NCBI GenBank assembly: GCA_964036275.1
Contig: OZ038433.1
Span: forward strand, 19,040,257-19,104,256
From: Litoditis marina
Taxonomy: Eukaryota > Nematoda > Chromadorea > Rhabditida > Rhabditidae
DNA: 64,000 bases
Direction of reading: 5' to 3'
Below the pieces are notes generated by a model, which saw nothing but the letters and a program-made list of their open reading frames with translations, had not been told where the DNA came from and searched no databases. The stretch's first letter is position 1; each line of letters opens with the position of its first letter. Position numbers and translations under genes: made by a program. This document shows positions 24,146 to 37,300 of this stretch, piece after piece.

Positions 24146-24355
24146 TGCCAACGTGAGATATAGTATGTATGGTAGGCTGATACTGGCTTCCGATGCTCCT
24201 ACTGCACAGATGGGCGGAATTTTTATTGGGATGTAGAAAAATACTGGAGGTGCTCGAGTTTACCACGTTATAACACATGAGGGCGCTATCCTCATGGTAT
24301 AAGAGACAGAGGTGTTGACCATCTTTATCAGGCAGGAAAGAGAACACACACACAT

Positions 24356-24886
24356 ATTCATTAAAAAGTGGGGGCCCAACGAATGTGAGATTTGTCTTCT
24401 GCTGTGCGCCCCTCAGACAACTACTCTCAAATGGAGCAGCTACTGCTACAAAAACCGAAAAATACTAATATACTCAAGTATAACTGTTCATTACAAACAT
24501 ACAAAAGTCGTAAAATATTTTCTCAAACCTGTAAACTAGAATCTACAAGTCACAGCTGCGAAAGAGAGAACAACTTTTGAATAATATGACAAACGTTATA
24601 GCACCTAGAATTGAAGTAATGACAAAAAATGCCAACCATTGTGTACAAAACCAGGAACTCTATAATTGAGTAGGTTGAGTTAACATCTGTGATTTGTAGG
24701 TTCTAGTTTACAGGTTTGAGAAAATATTTTACGACTTTTGTATGTTTGTAATGAACAGTTATACTTGAGTATATTAGTATTTTTCGGTTTTTGTAGCAGT
24801 AGCTGCTCCATTTGAGAGTAGTTGTCTGAGGGGCGCACAGCAGAAGACAAATCTCACATTCGTTGGGCCCCCACTTTTTAATGAAT
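24356..24886. mobile_element. Foldback element with near-identical 200-bp arms
   Basis: Arms 24356-24555 and 24687-24886 are inverted copies with about two mismatches, around a 131-bp spacer. Ends are ATTCATTAAAAAGTGGGGGC / complement. The same peptide frame appears on + and -, which is simply the palindrome. The near-identity implies a recent origin or ongoing arm conversion. Confidence 0.9.
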
Positions 24887-24989
24887 TTTTCTCTTTTTGT
24901 ATACATGCCGTAGGTATGTGATTTGATCTGTACGGTGCCGATAAAATTTTTTATTAATGAACCACTTGTCAAGTATTACCATCATTCGA

Positions 24990-25575
24990 AAAAATATATG
25001 ACGTCAACGTTGCAGTTCTAAAAAACTTACTTCGTCTGCCCTTCAGAATCCCAGAATACGTCATGTTTGAATGAAGTTTCATCGTGCATTGACCATTTTT
25101 AAGAAACTTGCAGCATTCGAAAACATATTTCACGTCAAATTTTTTAAAAGTTGACGTCATCTGGCCTTCTGAATTTCAGAATCAGTCATATTTAGATGAA
25201 GTTTTATCGTTAATATACCAATTTAAGATATTTTCAGCATTTGAAAATATATGTGACGTCAACTTTGCACTTTTCAAAAATGACGTCATCTGGTCTCCAG
25301 AATCCCAGAATACGTCACTCTTAGATTGAGTTTCACCGTTAATTGACCCTTTCTAAGACATTTTCATCATTTGAAAATATATGTGACGTCAACTTTGCAC
25401 TTTTCAAAAATGACGTCATCTGGTCTCCAGAATCCCAGAATACGTCACTCTTAGATTGAGTTTCACCGTTAATTGACCCTTTCTAAGACATTATCATCAT
25501 TTGAAAATATATGTGACGTCAACTTTGCACTTTTCAAAAATGACGTCATCCGAGCTCCAGAATCCTCGATGACGT
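24990..25575. repeat. 130-bp tandem repeat, about 4.5 units
   Basis: The GACGTCAA(C) anchor recurs at ~24999, 25130, 25255, 25385 and 25515. Units 3-5 are almost identical; units 1-2 are diverged. Each full unit has TGACGTCAAC and TGACGTCATC. Confidence 0.92.
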
Positions 25576-26610
25576 CATCAGTAGAAGACTTACATCTAAA
25601 TCGATGTCAGTTCATGTCGTGGTATCATACTTCAAATTTTACTTGAATTGGTTAGGACTGAGCTGAGTTATAACGCAATTTGATTTACCCCGACAGAGAG
25701 GGCGAGAGAGTGCACGAAATGAAGAGACGCAGAGACATTTTCGAAGACCTATAACTTGATGAAAAATAATTTTTTTCGAAAAAAAGTTTGCGCCCCCAAG
25801 GTTTGAGTGGGATATCTATCGTGTCCGAAATTTTCAGTCAAATCGGTTCATACATAAAAATTTCCCAGGAGTGCGCACCTACACAGACACACACACGACG
25901 GAAGTTGGCGGTCTGCATGAAGCGCATAACGTCATAACTCGGCTCAAACTCGATCAATTTCGTTCAAATTTCGAACATAGCTTGTAAATGTGCCATAGAA
26001 AATCAGCAAATCATAAAAAGTTTTGATTTGCACAAATGGACCTTTTTGAGAATGAACTAAAAAAATGAAAGCGCGCATTAGCCGGACCAAAGACAAATCT
26101 CGCACAGCGCTTCGCGCTGCGCGCGATTGACTGTGGTATCCATCTTATATACTGGTCTGTCTTGTTTACCAGAACCTACCAACCTGGTTCTGTGTATGTC
26201 ATAGTAACGGATATCACTGTTCTTGATAACATCTAACTGGTTCAGCCAGCACAGTGCCGAAATTGCGTAGTCGACTAATTTCAGCATCGATTCCCACGGC
26301 GTTCTCAACAGGAGCTTTATTGAATGAGGAACTCGCGTCTTCAGTTTTAGTCGCTCCGCAAATCATTCGCGTGAAAATATGCGCGATACGCAGCGATTTA
26401 ATGCTGCGACCGTTCCAAATTGCAGTGGGATACAGTGTCCCGCCACGAAAACTTTATGGACGGAGCTCAATACAATTTTAATCGCAAAAATTACTGTAGG
26501 CGAAAACGCCGTGTTCCGACTGTTGATTTGATCCAAACTTTGTTAGTTCAAATCATTGAAAAAGAAAGAATATTATTCAATAACAACTCTTCGTAGATAT
26601 GACGAGCATC
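25576..26610. other. Non-coding; dispersed-repeat-like sequence and a GC hairpin
   Basis: 25680-26060 has GAGAGAGTGCACG, GAGACGCAGAGAC and ACACAGACACACACACG words common in Caenorhabditis intergenic repeats. A GC hairpin (GCACAGCGCTTCGCGCTGCGC) lies at ~26102. A 75-codon frame at 26254-26481 has no domain. Confidence 0.45.
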
Positions 26611-26619
26611 TATCATACG

Positions 26620-26902
26620 GGCCAATTCTACAACTAACCGGGGTTTTAGGTAATCTAACCCTTTTTTGGTAACCTGTTTTTTCAGGTTACCATAGTAGGT
26701 AACCTGGAAGTAACCTGAAACCAAAATCCGGTTACCGTTCAAAGTTCAAACTAACGGTAAAAACCACATTTTGGGTTAGAAAAACAGGTAACCTGTTTTT
26801 CATCATGGGTTACCAACCGGTTACCTAGTGAGGTAACCTGAAAAATAGGTTACGAAAAACAGGTTAGGTTACCTAAAAACCCGGTCAGATATAGAATTCA
26901 CC
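26620..26902. mobile_element. GGTTACC-rich MITE, family D, 283 bp with 9-bp TSD
   Basis: Ends GGCCAATTCTAC / TAGAATTCACC; interior is a maze of GGTAACC and GGTTACC inverted repeats. TATCATACG is duplicated exactly at 26611-26619 and 26903-26911. Confidence 0.88.
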
Positions 26903-27003
26903 TATCATACGTGCTCGTCGTTGAAATATCAACTGCTCTCACTAATGCAAATCGAGCTAATCACAATGATTGACGAAAAACTTTTTAGAATGATCTGATC
27001 TGT

Positions 27004-27238
27004 TATAGTCTGTTTCACGCACTTATAACTCTCTACAGTAATCCGCGCAAACTTCCAGGTTCGCATTAGGTAATTTGATCTTTTCAGAATGACTTAAAAT
27101 TGTGCCATTGTGTTTTCTACCTTTACTTCTACTAACTCTGAAAGTTTGAAACCAAAATAATAATTTATTCATTAAAAAAGCCTCCTGAATATTTTACAGA
27201 TTACTGTAGAAGGACATTGATTGGTGAAACGAACTATA
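27004..27238. mobile_element. TA-flanked MITE, family A, copy (235 bp)
   Basis: Starts TATAGTCTGTTTCACGC and ends TTGGTGAAACGAACTATA. Near full length. Confidence 0.85.
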
Positions 27239-28333
27239 ACAAAGGCGGTATAGGACCACCCACACCGTATAGACCTTGTTGGAAAGCGAGTACTTCATGT
27301 ATGAAATATGAGATACGTTTTGAACTGTCGATTAGAGTTTAATAGGACAAGTAACACAATTAGCCCGATTACAATCGCACTGTACTGCAAACGCATTTAG
27401 CAAGTGAACTAACCGTTTTCTATCGCATTTATCTAAGCAGTTGCCAAATGGATGATTAGATTGCTTCATATTCACATCAACTTCTCGCAACGTGAAAGAT
27501 GGTCAAAAACTACAATGGTAGTTCGGCCCTTATTAGTCTCTGTCTCGAGTACTTTTGTACTTTTGTACTTCGTATTCTGATCAATGCTCCTTTATAAGTA
27601 GGTTGTACATTTGATTTGCAATCCTCTGGGATTAGTTATGTTGAGCATGTTGAACGACGAAAATTGAGCACAATTTTTTGTTCTGTAAACTATGCTCAAT
27701 AAACTTCACTTAAACCATCATGATGTCGTGAAATAGTGATTGTGTTATCCAAATCGAACAAAATAAAAGCAACAAAACTAACATTTATGCCCATTCGGAA
27801 AACGAAAACACCGTCACTTTTCATCAAAACAACAACCTACTAGCATAAATTAAATGGGACCAGAAGTGATCGAAAATAGAAATATAATTGGGAAAGATAG
27901 AAACAACAAGATCTGAATGCAATAAAAATGGGAAAACTTCCAATACAACAACTCGTAGCCGTAGACGAAATAGTTAACAAACAAGGCTTCCACTGAAAAT
28001 ATCCACTCAAGAAAGAAGAAAAGACATTTTCACAAGGAAAACCCCAGTACAACAGTTGGAAATAACAGACTTTAAGTGTTGGAATATATTGGGAACCAGT
28101 TAGGTGGCCATTCGACAACAATATCCGACTGGAGCCAGCTTCATTTCTCCGTTTGACGCCTTAATATAAATATTTAGTTACAGAAACGTGTCTTGGGGTG
28201 AAAAAGGCGCACACTGTAAGAACTAGGATAGCTCAAATCTCTCAAGTATGAAGGCAACACACAAAAGAAGTTCATTTCGAATCAAGGCGGTAACCGTGTT
28301 GCTAAAAAATGAACTGTTAAAGTATGAAATCCC
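27239..28333. other. 3' flank of spt-5; no gene recognised
   Basis: No canonical AATAAA was found on the minus strand after the spt-5 stop. A minus frame at 27840-28121 is hydrophobic and unrecognised. Contains TACTTTTGTACTTTTGTACT at ~27550. Confidence 0.5.
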
Positions 28334-31300
28334 TTATTCCAAAACTGGTTTTAGTTCTGGACCACGATCCAAATAAACCGATTGAATTACCTTGATAACA
28401 CCCTCGGCATCGTCATCACATGAAATCAGTTCTCCCATTGCACCCATCTCATCTCCATAGATGACGCGAGCCTGTAAAACAACTAGTAAATGGGGTGTCA
28501 GGGTAGAGACAAATGTGAAAGTGGCACACATGTCGTTTTCACGAAAGTCAATCAAATAAACTTACAGAAACTTGTTTTAAGGTTGCGCCTTTTACGTTCG
28601 TGAAAATTACGAGAAATACACATCATGAATACAGCTCATTTTCTGATGTGACATCATTCATGTTTATTCATATAACTTTCCCCCCTCATTTGAAGAAATT
28701 GAAGTTTTTGAAAGCTTCAGACTTCAAACTCAATAAGTTTATGGCGGGAACAATGTTAAACTACTGCAACTGACCAATTCCGTGGACTGTGGTTTGACAG
28801 GCAGAATTTGGTCGAAATCGACGTCGGCATTCGATTTCAGATCAGGAACGTACACCTGGCAACGACCGTCCTGCAACAATCAATCAATAAACGACCACTT
28901 CGGGCTTCACTTTTCTACAAATGCTGGCGAACGATTAGTGCGTTGTTTCGATTTCTATGGCCATTCGCAAACTGTTCCTAATGTATGAGAATATTCTGTT
29001 TCTGCGCCCACCTGAACCCTGGTGACGATGGCCTCTCTGTCGTGCAGTCTCCCCTCGTCGTGGTTGTCTTTGATGGTCACGTACAACTTCTCCATCACCC
29101 ACTCGCCGTTCTCCAGGAAGTGACTGGCTGAAAGTGGCGACAACTACTGATCAAACCTTATCCTCCGCTTACCAAAAAACAACATTCGCAGAAACCGATT
29201 TTCGATTCAACATTAGGATATCTTCGGTATATATAAAACTACGGCTTTTCTGAAGAATAGTAGGACGTTCTGAACATAAAAGTTAAAATTGAAAAAACGT
29301 ACGAATAGTATTCTGTGCACCGCCGCCGCCCGCCCCGGCAGTTCCATAGTTGTTGCGCACGTAGGGAGAGGGAGCCGCGTAGTCGGCATACATTCCACCC
29401 GGGGTCATCGGATTGTAGTTGCCTGCAATCGGGGTACAATCGATATGTTGATATCCTCTTCTTCTTGTTGTTGTTCAGATCAGCATAGTAACAGCTTTGT
29501 CCGAAAACAACTGAATGTTTAGCCGTATGAAATCGTACGCTCGAGAAAAAATCCTGTAAACTTCACAAGACTTTTTCTATCTAAAGCTCAACGTGAACTT
29601 CAAATATAAATTCTATAAAAGCTTGAATACACTGATACCGACCGATAGGTGTCTCCGGTGCATATCCGGGTGTCTGTGGGTTCAGCATATTTCCCGGAGT
29701 GGGAACGTTGTACACGGGAGAAGACGGAGCCTCGTACTTCTCGAACTTCGGCACACGTTCCTGAAAACCCAAGAAATAATCAGATTGTCTCATTTTTGGA
29801 ACCAAGTGCGAAAAAACACTGTGCCTGTTAAACTTGCTCGAAAATCAAAAAAGGGCACTCACACTAGGTCTAGATTTCTGAAAACAACAGTTCTGATTCT
29901 GATCCAAGGAAAACTTCGCGTAATATTGAGCAGATTACTGCGACAAGCCATTGAAAAGAGGAAATATGTCCGCTAGACAAACATTTCCGACCGCCACCAA
30001 TCAATAAATCAATAGTATGCACGCGTGCAACAATTTCAAGGGGAGGGGGTCGTAAAGGCCCTAACAGGCCGAAAATTTTCAGAAATAATGGTGATTTTTG
30101 CCGATTTTCGTGAAATTCTCGCAATTTTGAAGAATAATTTCGTATTTTTTGGCGAATTTCCATTTTTTAAAGGGGAGGGGTCGTACCGGCGGTGGGGTCG
30201 GCCAACATTTTGGTCACCCCTGAGTCGGACTCGAAACTCAACTAAAACTAGGTTTTTGCCCAGACTCAAAATTTTTTTGAACTCGATAAACAACCCTAAT
30301 CATTCCCCATAAACTGAATGCCAACTTCGTGCTTCTCTTATAATTCTAACAACAAGCCATTGAAAAGAGGAAACATGTGACCTAGTCAAACATCTATCTC
30401 CGAACCCACCAATCAAAAAATCAATACCCATGAACTGAATGCCAACCTCGTGCTGCTCCTCCTCTTCCTCCTCCTCACTGCTGCTGCTGCTCTCCTCCCT
30501 CGTCTCCGTCTCCCTGGCGGGAGTAGATGCCGGCTCGTAGGCGGGGGTCCTCCCTCCTCCAACCCCCTCATAGGCCGGGGTTCGAGCCCCGTCGTAGGCC
30601 GGAGTTCTACCACCACCATCATAGGCTGGAGTACGACCTGAAATCAACGGAAAATAGAGATAACAAAAGATATAAATCTGACCATGTTATAGGAGTGGAG
30701 AATACCAACTTTATATTGCAGCATAGTTTCGTCTCCCATCTGTTGGAGAGAAAAAACAAATGGACACTGCTATAAAACACTCACGATTAAGTTACTGCTC
30801 ACAACATCAAGGTACTTTGAAAACCATTAGTTCAAAAATCCGTAATTTGAGTCAAATTGGTCTAGAATTTTCTCATGAACGACCTAACTTCCTGATAATT
30901 CATAATAGCTGGCCTATCTTGAGATATTCTAACCAAACCCTGACTCCACAACACCACAACCTATATAAGATCCCGCTGACTACCACATTCTACCGTACCC
31001 CCTCCCCCCTCTCTTACCCTACCTACCGTAATCCCCATGACCTACCTCCATCATACGCGGGAGTCCTTCCCCCATCATAGGCCGGTGTCATGCTACCGTA
31101 ATGCGGAGTCCTTCCACTTTCATGCATCGGAGTCTGCGTTCCATACATCGGGGTCTGTGCCCCGTACATTGGTGTACGTGCATTAGCGTAGCTGGGCGTG
31201 CGTCCGTCCTCCACCTGTTGTGTCAGAATATATTTAATATTCATACTGAGATACGTATTTAAATCATACATGAGGCGAGTTGGGCACATAAATTTGTTGA

Positions 31301-34300
31301 AAATCCGGCGTTTTATCTGGGCAATGGCAACCAAACTACAAACAGTGTGGAAGATCCAGTTTTCACCATTTTCAGTTGATCAAATTCGCGGTTTGAAAAC
31401 ACTGGATGCATCCAACAAAATCGCACCACGTTTGATTTGAAACTTGATGAGAAATTAAAAAAGCGGAACGATGACGAGAAATTAGGAGATGAAATAGAAC
31501 TCTGTGTGTAACTGACCGCAGCCGGAGTCCTGCTGTACTGGGTCATGCCGCTGGCGACGCCGCCAGGAGTTCCGTCGCCCACGCACATGATGCGGGATCG
31601 ATCTACGGAAATCGTCTGGAAACAAGATTATTGAATTACGGTATACCCCATGCCTGACAGTAAAAACACCGTGCGACATATTTCCGTCCACTACAATATG
31701 AAAATAATAGACGGTTTGTGTACGGGAATGCCCATTAGGCAATACATCAAAAAACTGTACTATGTAATTGTGGAGCTGGCCAGTTTTTGAGCACAGAGCA
31801 TGAAGTACTGAATGACTGAATCGCTACCGAAAACAGTTAGAGCCGCTCAAGAGAGCGTACCACACGGTGATAGAAGTTAACACAGTAGTCGAAGGGGAAT
31901 TAGAAGAAATCAGTTTCAAATAAAGGACGAAATAAGTAAGGGAAAATAACCACTTCTCACCTTACACTGCGTGTGCAACTCGACACGAACCGTTTGTTCG
32001 GTGGCGTCTTTCACAATTCCGAAATAACCCTGAAATCCAAGATCTAGATTTACGATTCTGTAATGCATAGGTGCACAGTGCTAAGAAAAACACATTTCCA
32101 TGAATCTCCTGGAGATATATGAGATAAACGCTCCTGTAGGGCCACACATGGTCAGCGAAGAAGAAATCTGTTAGTTGCTGAAGCGCACGGTATGAAGTAT
32201 CAAGTATGAAGTTATCGCGTGAGCTGGGATAAGAAGATTGAAATTTAGTGTTCAACCCATAACCCGTTATCTCCATTACAACAGCAGAAAACAAAAACTA
32301 CAGTCAAACCTTGAGAGGTCCTTGAGTGATTCTGACACTCTTTCCGATGATTGTGTTGTCACGACGGACGCGTTGCGATGCGGGGCCAGAGCCAAAACCG
32401 GCTGGAATTGCAGAATAATGAGTTTACTAAGAGAAAGGAACATAGGTAAAATAGTTCCAATGTCAAGGCAACTAAAATGATAGTGCGCGAATGGTTATGA
32501 TACCCCTACAAATATGATTATCTGTTTCGTTTTCTGCGTTTCTAGCACTTTTCACTTCTAAAAATGATCGTAAGTTCCAGAAAGATGCCGAAAATGTGGG
32601 TCGGTGCCATTTTGACGGGGTATTTTACCTATGGAAATGAATACAAACAGCGCACTTGTACTCTGACCTGTCCTGAGGACAACGTGCATCGTGCAACAAG
32701 AGTTCAAACCAATGTATTATGACTATGAACGCGGGAACTACGCTCATTCAGCCGTAACTACTTCAAAGCTTTCACTTTCGAATTCACGAACCACCCACAT
32801 CAACACTCAATAACTTGGTTACTTGTATTGAATCAAAAACGTTAAAATCTAGCACGTAGATTCAATCAAGAAAACGACAATACAATATGCACGTACCAAC
32901 ATGGTTGCTGGGCGTCTGCCCCCCTCTGACACTCCTGCCGCCGCTCATGCTCTGGTTGCTGGAATGAGCTGGAGTAGCTCCGCCCATCGAACCGCCCGAG
33001 TGGCGCGGCGATTGGAACGGGTTGGGGGACGACATCGGGATACGGTTCATTACAGGAATGTCGTCTGAAATATGAACAAGGTAGGTCACATAGACACGAA
33101 ATAAGGTGTGACTCATTTTGAAAACAAGCCCGTTTCTCGACCAGGGGTGACCACAAGTTGCACGCGCGCCACATTTTTAGGGGCGGGGGGGGGGGGGGGG
33201 GGGGGTCGTAAAGGCCCCGATGGAGCCGAAAAATGTAAAAACTATGGTGATTCCTGCCGATTTTCGTGAAAATCTCGCAATTTTGATAAATAATTTCGTA
33301 TTTTTGGGCGAATTTCTATTTTTTGAGGGGGAGGGGTCGTACCGGTGGTAGGGTCGGTTCAACTTTTTGGTCACCCCTGTTCTCGACTAAAATAGGTCAA
33401 TCTTCCTAATGAATTTCCATCCAGGGTAGCCGAATTTAGTAAACTTTGGCAAAAGTAGTAGTTTTTCGAAAGTTAGTTCTCTACGATTTTAGGCTATCAA
33501 AAATGACCAACTTCTCGCGCCGGCCTTGGCTCCAACGAGCAGGAGATGTCTCGGTTTGACCACGAAGATTCCTCCGTTTTCCGTGTGTTTCCGGGAGAAA
33601 ACGAAGGCGAACGATCGATAGAGATGCTTGATTTCTCCCTGTTTCTCCTCGTCTTTGCCGTTCTTCGACTGAAAACAACAACATAAAATTCACACTTTCA
33701 TCCGTACAGGAAATACTACTAGTTGAATGTTTGATACCTAATACATCTCTCTCTCTCTCTCTCTCTCTCTCTTCCTCTCCCTACTATCTCTCCAACTCTC
33801 TATCTCCCTCTCTCTATCTCCCCCCCCCCTCTCATCTCTCTATCCCCCTAACCAACCGCATAGGGTCCATCGATGACTTTCACCGTATCCTTCACTTCGA
33901 TACTGTTCTGTTGACTGTCCAACGCCTTGATGTGCTTGCTTTCCTTCTTTCCTTGAATCGATTGCGGCTTCACTCGAACCACCTGAAATCAATCAATAAC
34001 CATCGAAGTTATTCCGAACAATCCGAATATAAAAGGGTAGTTGATAGGAACTACCGTATTATATAAACCGCAAGAAGGGTCGGTGCTTTTGGATCCCTAG
34101 TGCAAATACTACACGCCAAATCTATAACTTCCTGAAAACTTGCCAGAAAAACGGAATTTTCTATTGTGGAAGAGGCTCGCAAGTGGGAATTCTACGCGAT
34201 GTACCTAACCTAGTAAGCTCCAGGATCATCTGAGCGTATCCTATCAAAAGAGACGATTTCAAACGTGCGCGTTCATATGCAAACTGAAAAGGTTGAACAA

Positions 34301-37300
34301 AAAGAATGTCGCCTGTCACCGACCTTTCCGTGCATACTGAGTACTTCCAGGTGTTCCTTCTCTATCCGGGTAATGACTCCGACCGTCTGCTGATCCAACA
34401 TGACCATGTCGTGGTACTGGAACTGACCCAACGAGTCCACCCCCGTCGCCACGTCTGCGCACAGTTGCACGTCGCGCGGACGCACTTTCATCTGAAACCA
34501 GGACACATCAGTCAAGTTGGAACATGCTCCAAAAAACGTCAAAACGTTACGTCAAACTTCATAATTTCGACTCAAAAATATCCATATTTCCGCAGGTTGC
34601 GCATAAAAGAAGCGCGGCTTGCGAAAGTTTTCTAGAGGAGGATAGTATTTCTTTGAGATGTACCACGACACTATACCAATGAAACCAGTGAAATCACCCA
34701 TTGAAATTGTCTGTCAAATATCGCGTTGATAAACTTCATTATTATTACATCAATAGACAAAAACAGTAACCCACCTCATCGAGACTGAGATCACTCAACA
34801 GCACGACCAGATTCGTCTCCACTCGAACAATCATTCCCGTGTCTCCCTCGTAGCGACCAGAGATCACCTTCACGTGGTCTCCCGCTTTGAAATACTTGCG
34901 CAGTTCAAAGGCATTCAGGGTCAGCGGCTCCTGCAACAGAAGTAACTGAATATTATCAAGACGCACCGAACAAATATCGCAACGAAATACTATTAGTATA
35001 TTCCTATATCACTTCTAACAGCAGTAGAAAAGCAACTGTGAAGAAGAAAAACTACTATTAAGCATAATCATAATAATAGCCGACCCTTGTTCAAAAGACA
35101 ATCATAACCAAGTCGCCTATCCGGTCCCACTCCTTATTTTTCGACAATACAAGTATCTACAGTAGAAACAACCTTTTATTAACTTCCACCACAACCACCA
35201 ATCAGTTACCTTGAGGTCCTCGTGGTCGGGTATGATGACGATCTTGTCCCCGTCGATGCTCTCCACCTTTCCCCGCAGATTGACCAACTCGCCCTCCGTC
35301 ACCTCCACATTGTCCCCCGGGGCAAACACGTTGGCACTGTCTTTCGACGACGTCGATTCCACTACAAATACAAATATAATGATACAATATCTTCTCGAAA
35401 AAGGGTTAACCCACGGTCGTTTGTATTTTTTTCTGAAGTTTGTGCTTACTTTTCTTACCACAACATGTGTCAAACCACATAAATGAGTGAAGTTGCCCCA
35501 AAAATCCGATGGCTTCCTCATGCCTTTATGGCAAAAGTCACACCTTAATGAGGTGTTAACAATCACCTGTGTTTATAAATTACACTTACACATGAAGACC
35601 CGTATAAGTGTTTCACTTACATTCCTTTTTGAGATCATCTGATTCTTGGAATCGTTCCAACTCGGCCAGAGACGGCTTCACTCCCTCGGCCAACTGGAAA
35701 CAAATCGACACAATAAAAATCCACCGTCCACGTTAGTGAAACGTTGAAGCAAATGTTAGCGGTGTTTTGGAAAAAGTTTTTTTTCAAGCTATATAGCTAA
35801 TATTGTAAAGTATAAAGTATTTAAGAACATAGATATTTCAGTTTCCTACTTACAATAGCATTCATTGGGAACGACTTGTAGAGGAATCCCTTTCTGTAGT
35901 GGCCGCCCTCGAACACACTGAAGTCACCATCCTTTGTCACTTCGCCACCGATTTCCCTGCAAGATTGACATGGAATGCTTGAGCTTGAAAACTATGTGAT
36001 GAATTCAGTAGAAGATTTTTGTTTTGGCTTAAAAACACGCCCACTCCCCATGTCTGCCTCTGCCCTAGGAAGTTCAAATTATGCAGGCAAGATTTTCCCG
36101 TTTTTGTACCAGATGTTGTGAGAGAGAACATTTATCCAAACTGCATGATTAAACTGACTTGATACGATCCAGATCGAACAATTTGGCCATCGGTTTTCGC
36201 TTCATTTTATAGTTTCGGTCAGCATCCTGAAAACAAACACGCCTATTATATTAAATGAAAAACTTTCTCAAACGAACTGTACTACCTAGTAGAGAGCACA
36301 ATATGCAAACATATATATAATATCCACCGCCCACCGCGTGACATCATTTTGACAGCATTTTATAGTCGGCATCCCAATCCAGCAAAGGCCGAAAAACTGC
36401 GTGATACGCTTGAAGAACCACTGTTTCCCCGTATTTAAACACATTTTCAGAGAGAGAATATTTTCAGAGAGAACTAACCGTTCTCAGAGCTCCTCTCATA
36501 CGATTGTAGTCGATACGCGGAACCAACTTCAGGTTCACCTTGTTCTGCGGAATATCCACCCAATCCACCTGGAAAATAGAGCATAAACTTGAATTTCGTT
36601 GTTGTTCATTAAACTGGATCTCGAAAAACATATCATATACTACCTGTGCGTTAAGAAATCACTTCAAACAACCGAAATGAGATGGCACCGACTGGAATCT
36701 AACCGGAAGGCAACCTAAGCGGTTTTGGTAGTTTGGTAACTTTCAGGAAAAGCAAGTTTTTCGTTTCAGGTCAGCAGCCGGTTAGGTTACCAAATCGCTA
36801 TAAAGGAAGAGAATTGCCAAAAAACCTAGATATTAGATATAGAATTCACCATAACACCCCGTCTAACATAGGGCGACTTTGTTGGATGCCCCTATAAATC
36901 CCTGCTTTTCTTCAAATCGGGAATCGGGAGATTAGAACCACCCACATTTTATCAATAGTCGCACACTACAGGTGAAACCCCAAACTTTCACCTTGTTTTG
37001 TAGTTTGATTGCAAAGACGAAACACCCGGTTTTTAATAAATTTCGGTGGACAACAAAGTCGCCTATGTTTGCCTACCCTCGTCCCCATGCACCCAGTCTA
37101 ACAGTGGTGTGGACATACACCAGTAAAGTTGTCCGAATAGTCAGAAACAATTGAAAAACGAACTACTTTTTCGCCGAAAAGGAGATAATCGGTCTACTTT
37201 TGATGAAAAATCGTATACTTTCACTTGCTTACATACGAAAACGGACGAATTTTTGGCGCTTAGTCGAGCCTTACTGGTCTTTGAGTGTGTACCAACCTCG

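Noticed and set aside
24312..24972. A repeated protein (KKWGPNECEICLLLC) encoded on both strands
   Set aside because: The identical frames are the two arms of one palindrome. One arm cannot be evidence for coding in the other.
24990..25575. A CRISPR array in the 130-bp repeats
   Set aside because: The whole 130-bp unit repeats with no unique spacers, and the genome is eukaryotic.
29593..29976. A 127-codon + frame over the SPT5 C-terminal region
   Set aside because: It is the shadow of the spt-5 exon at 29643-29760 on the opposite strand and runs on into introns.
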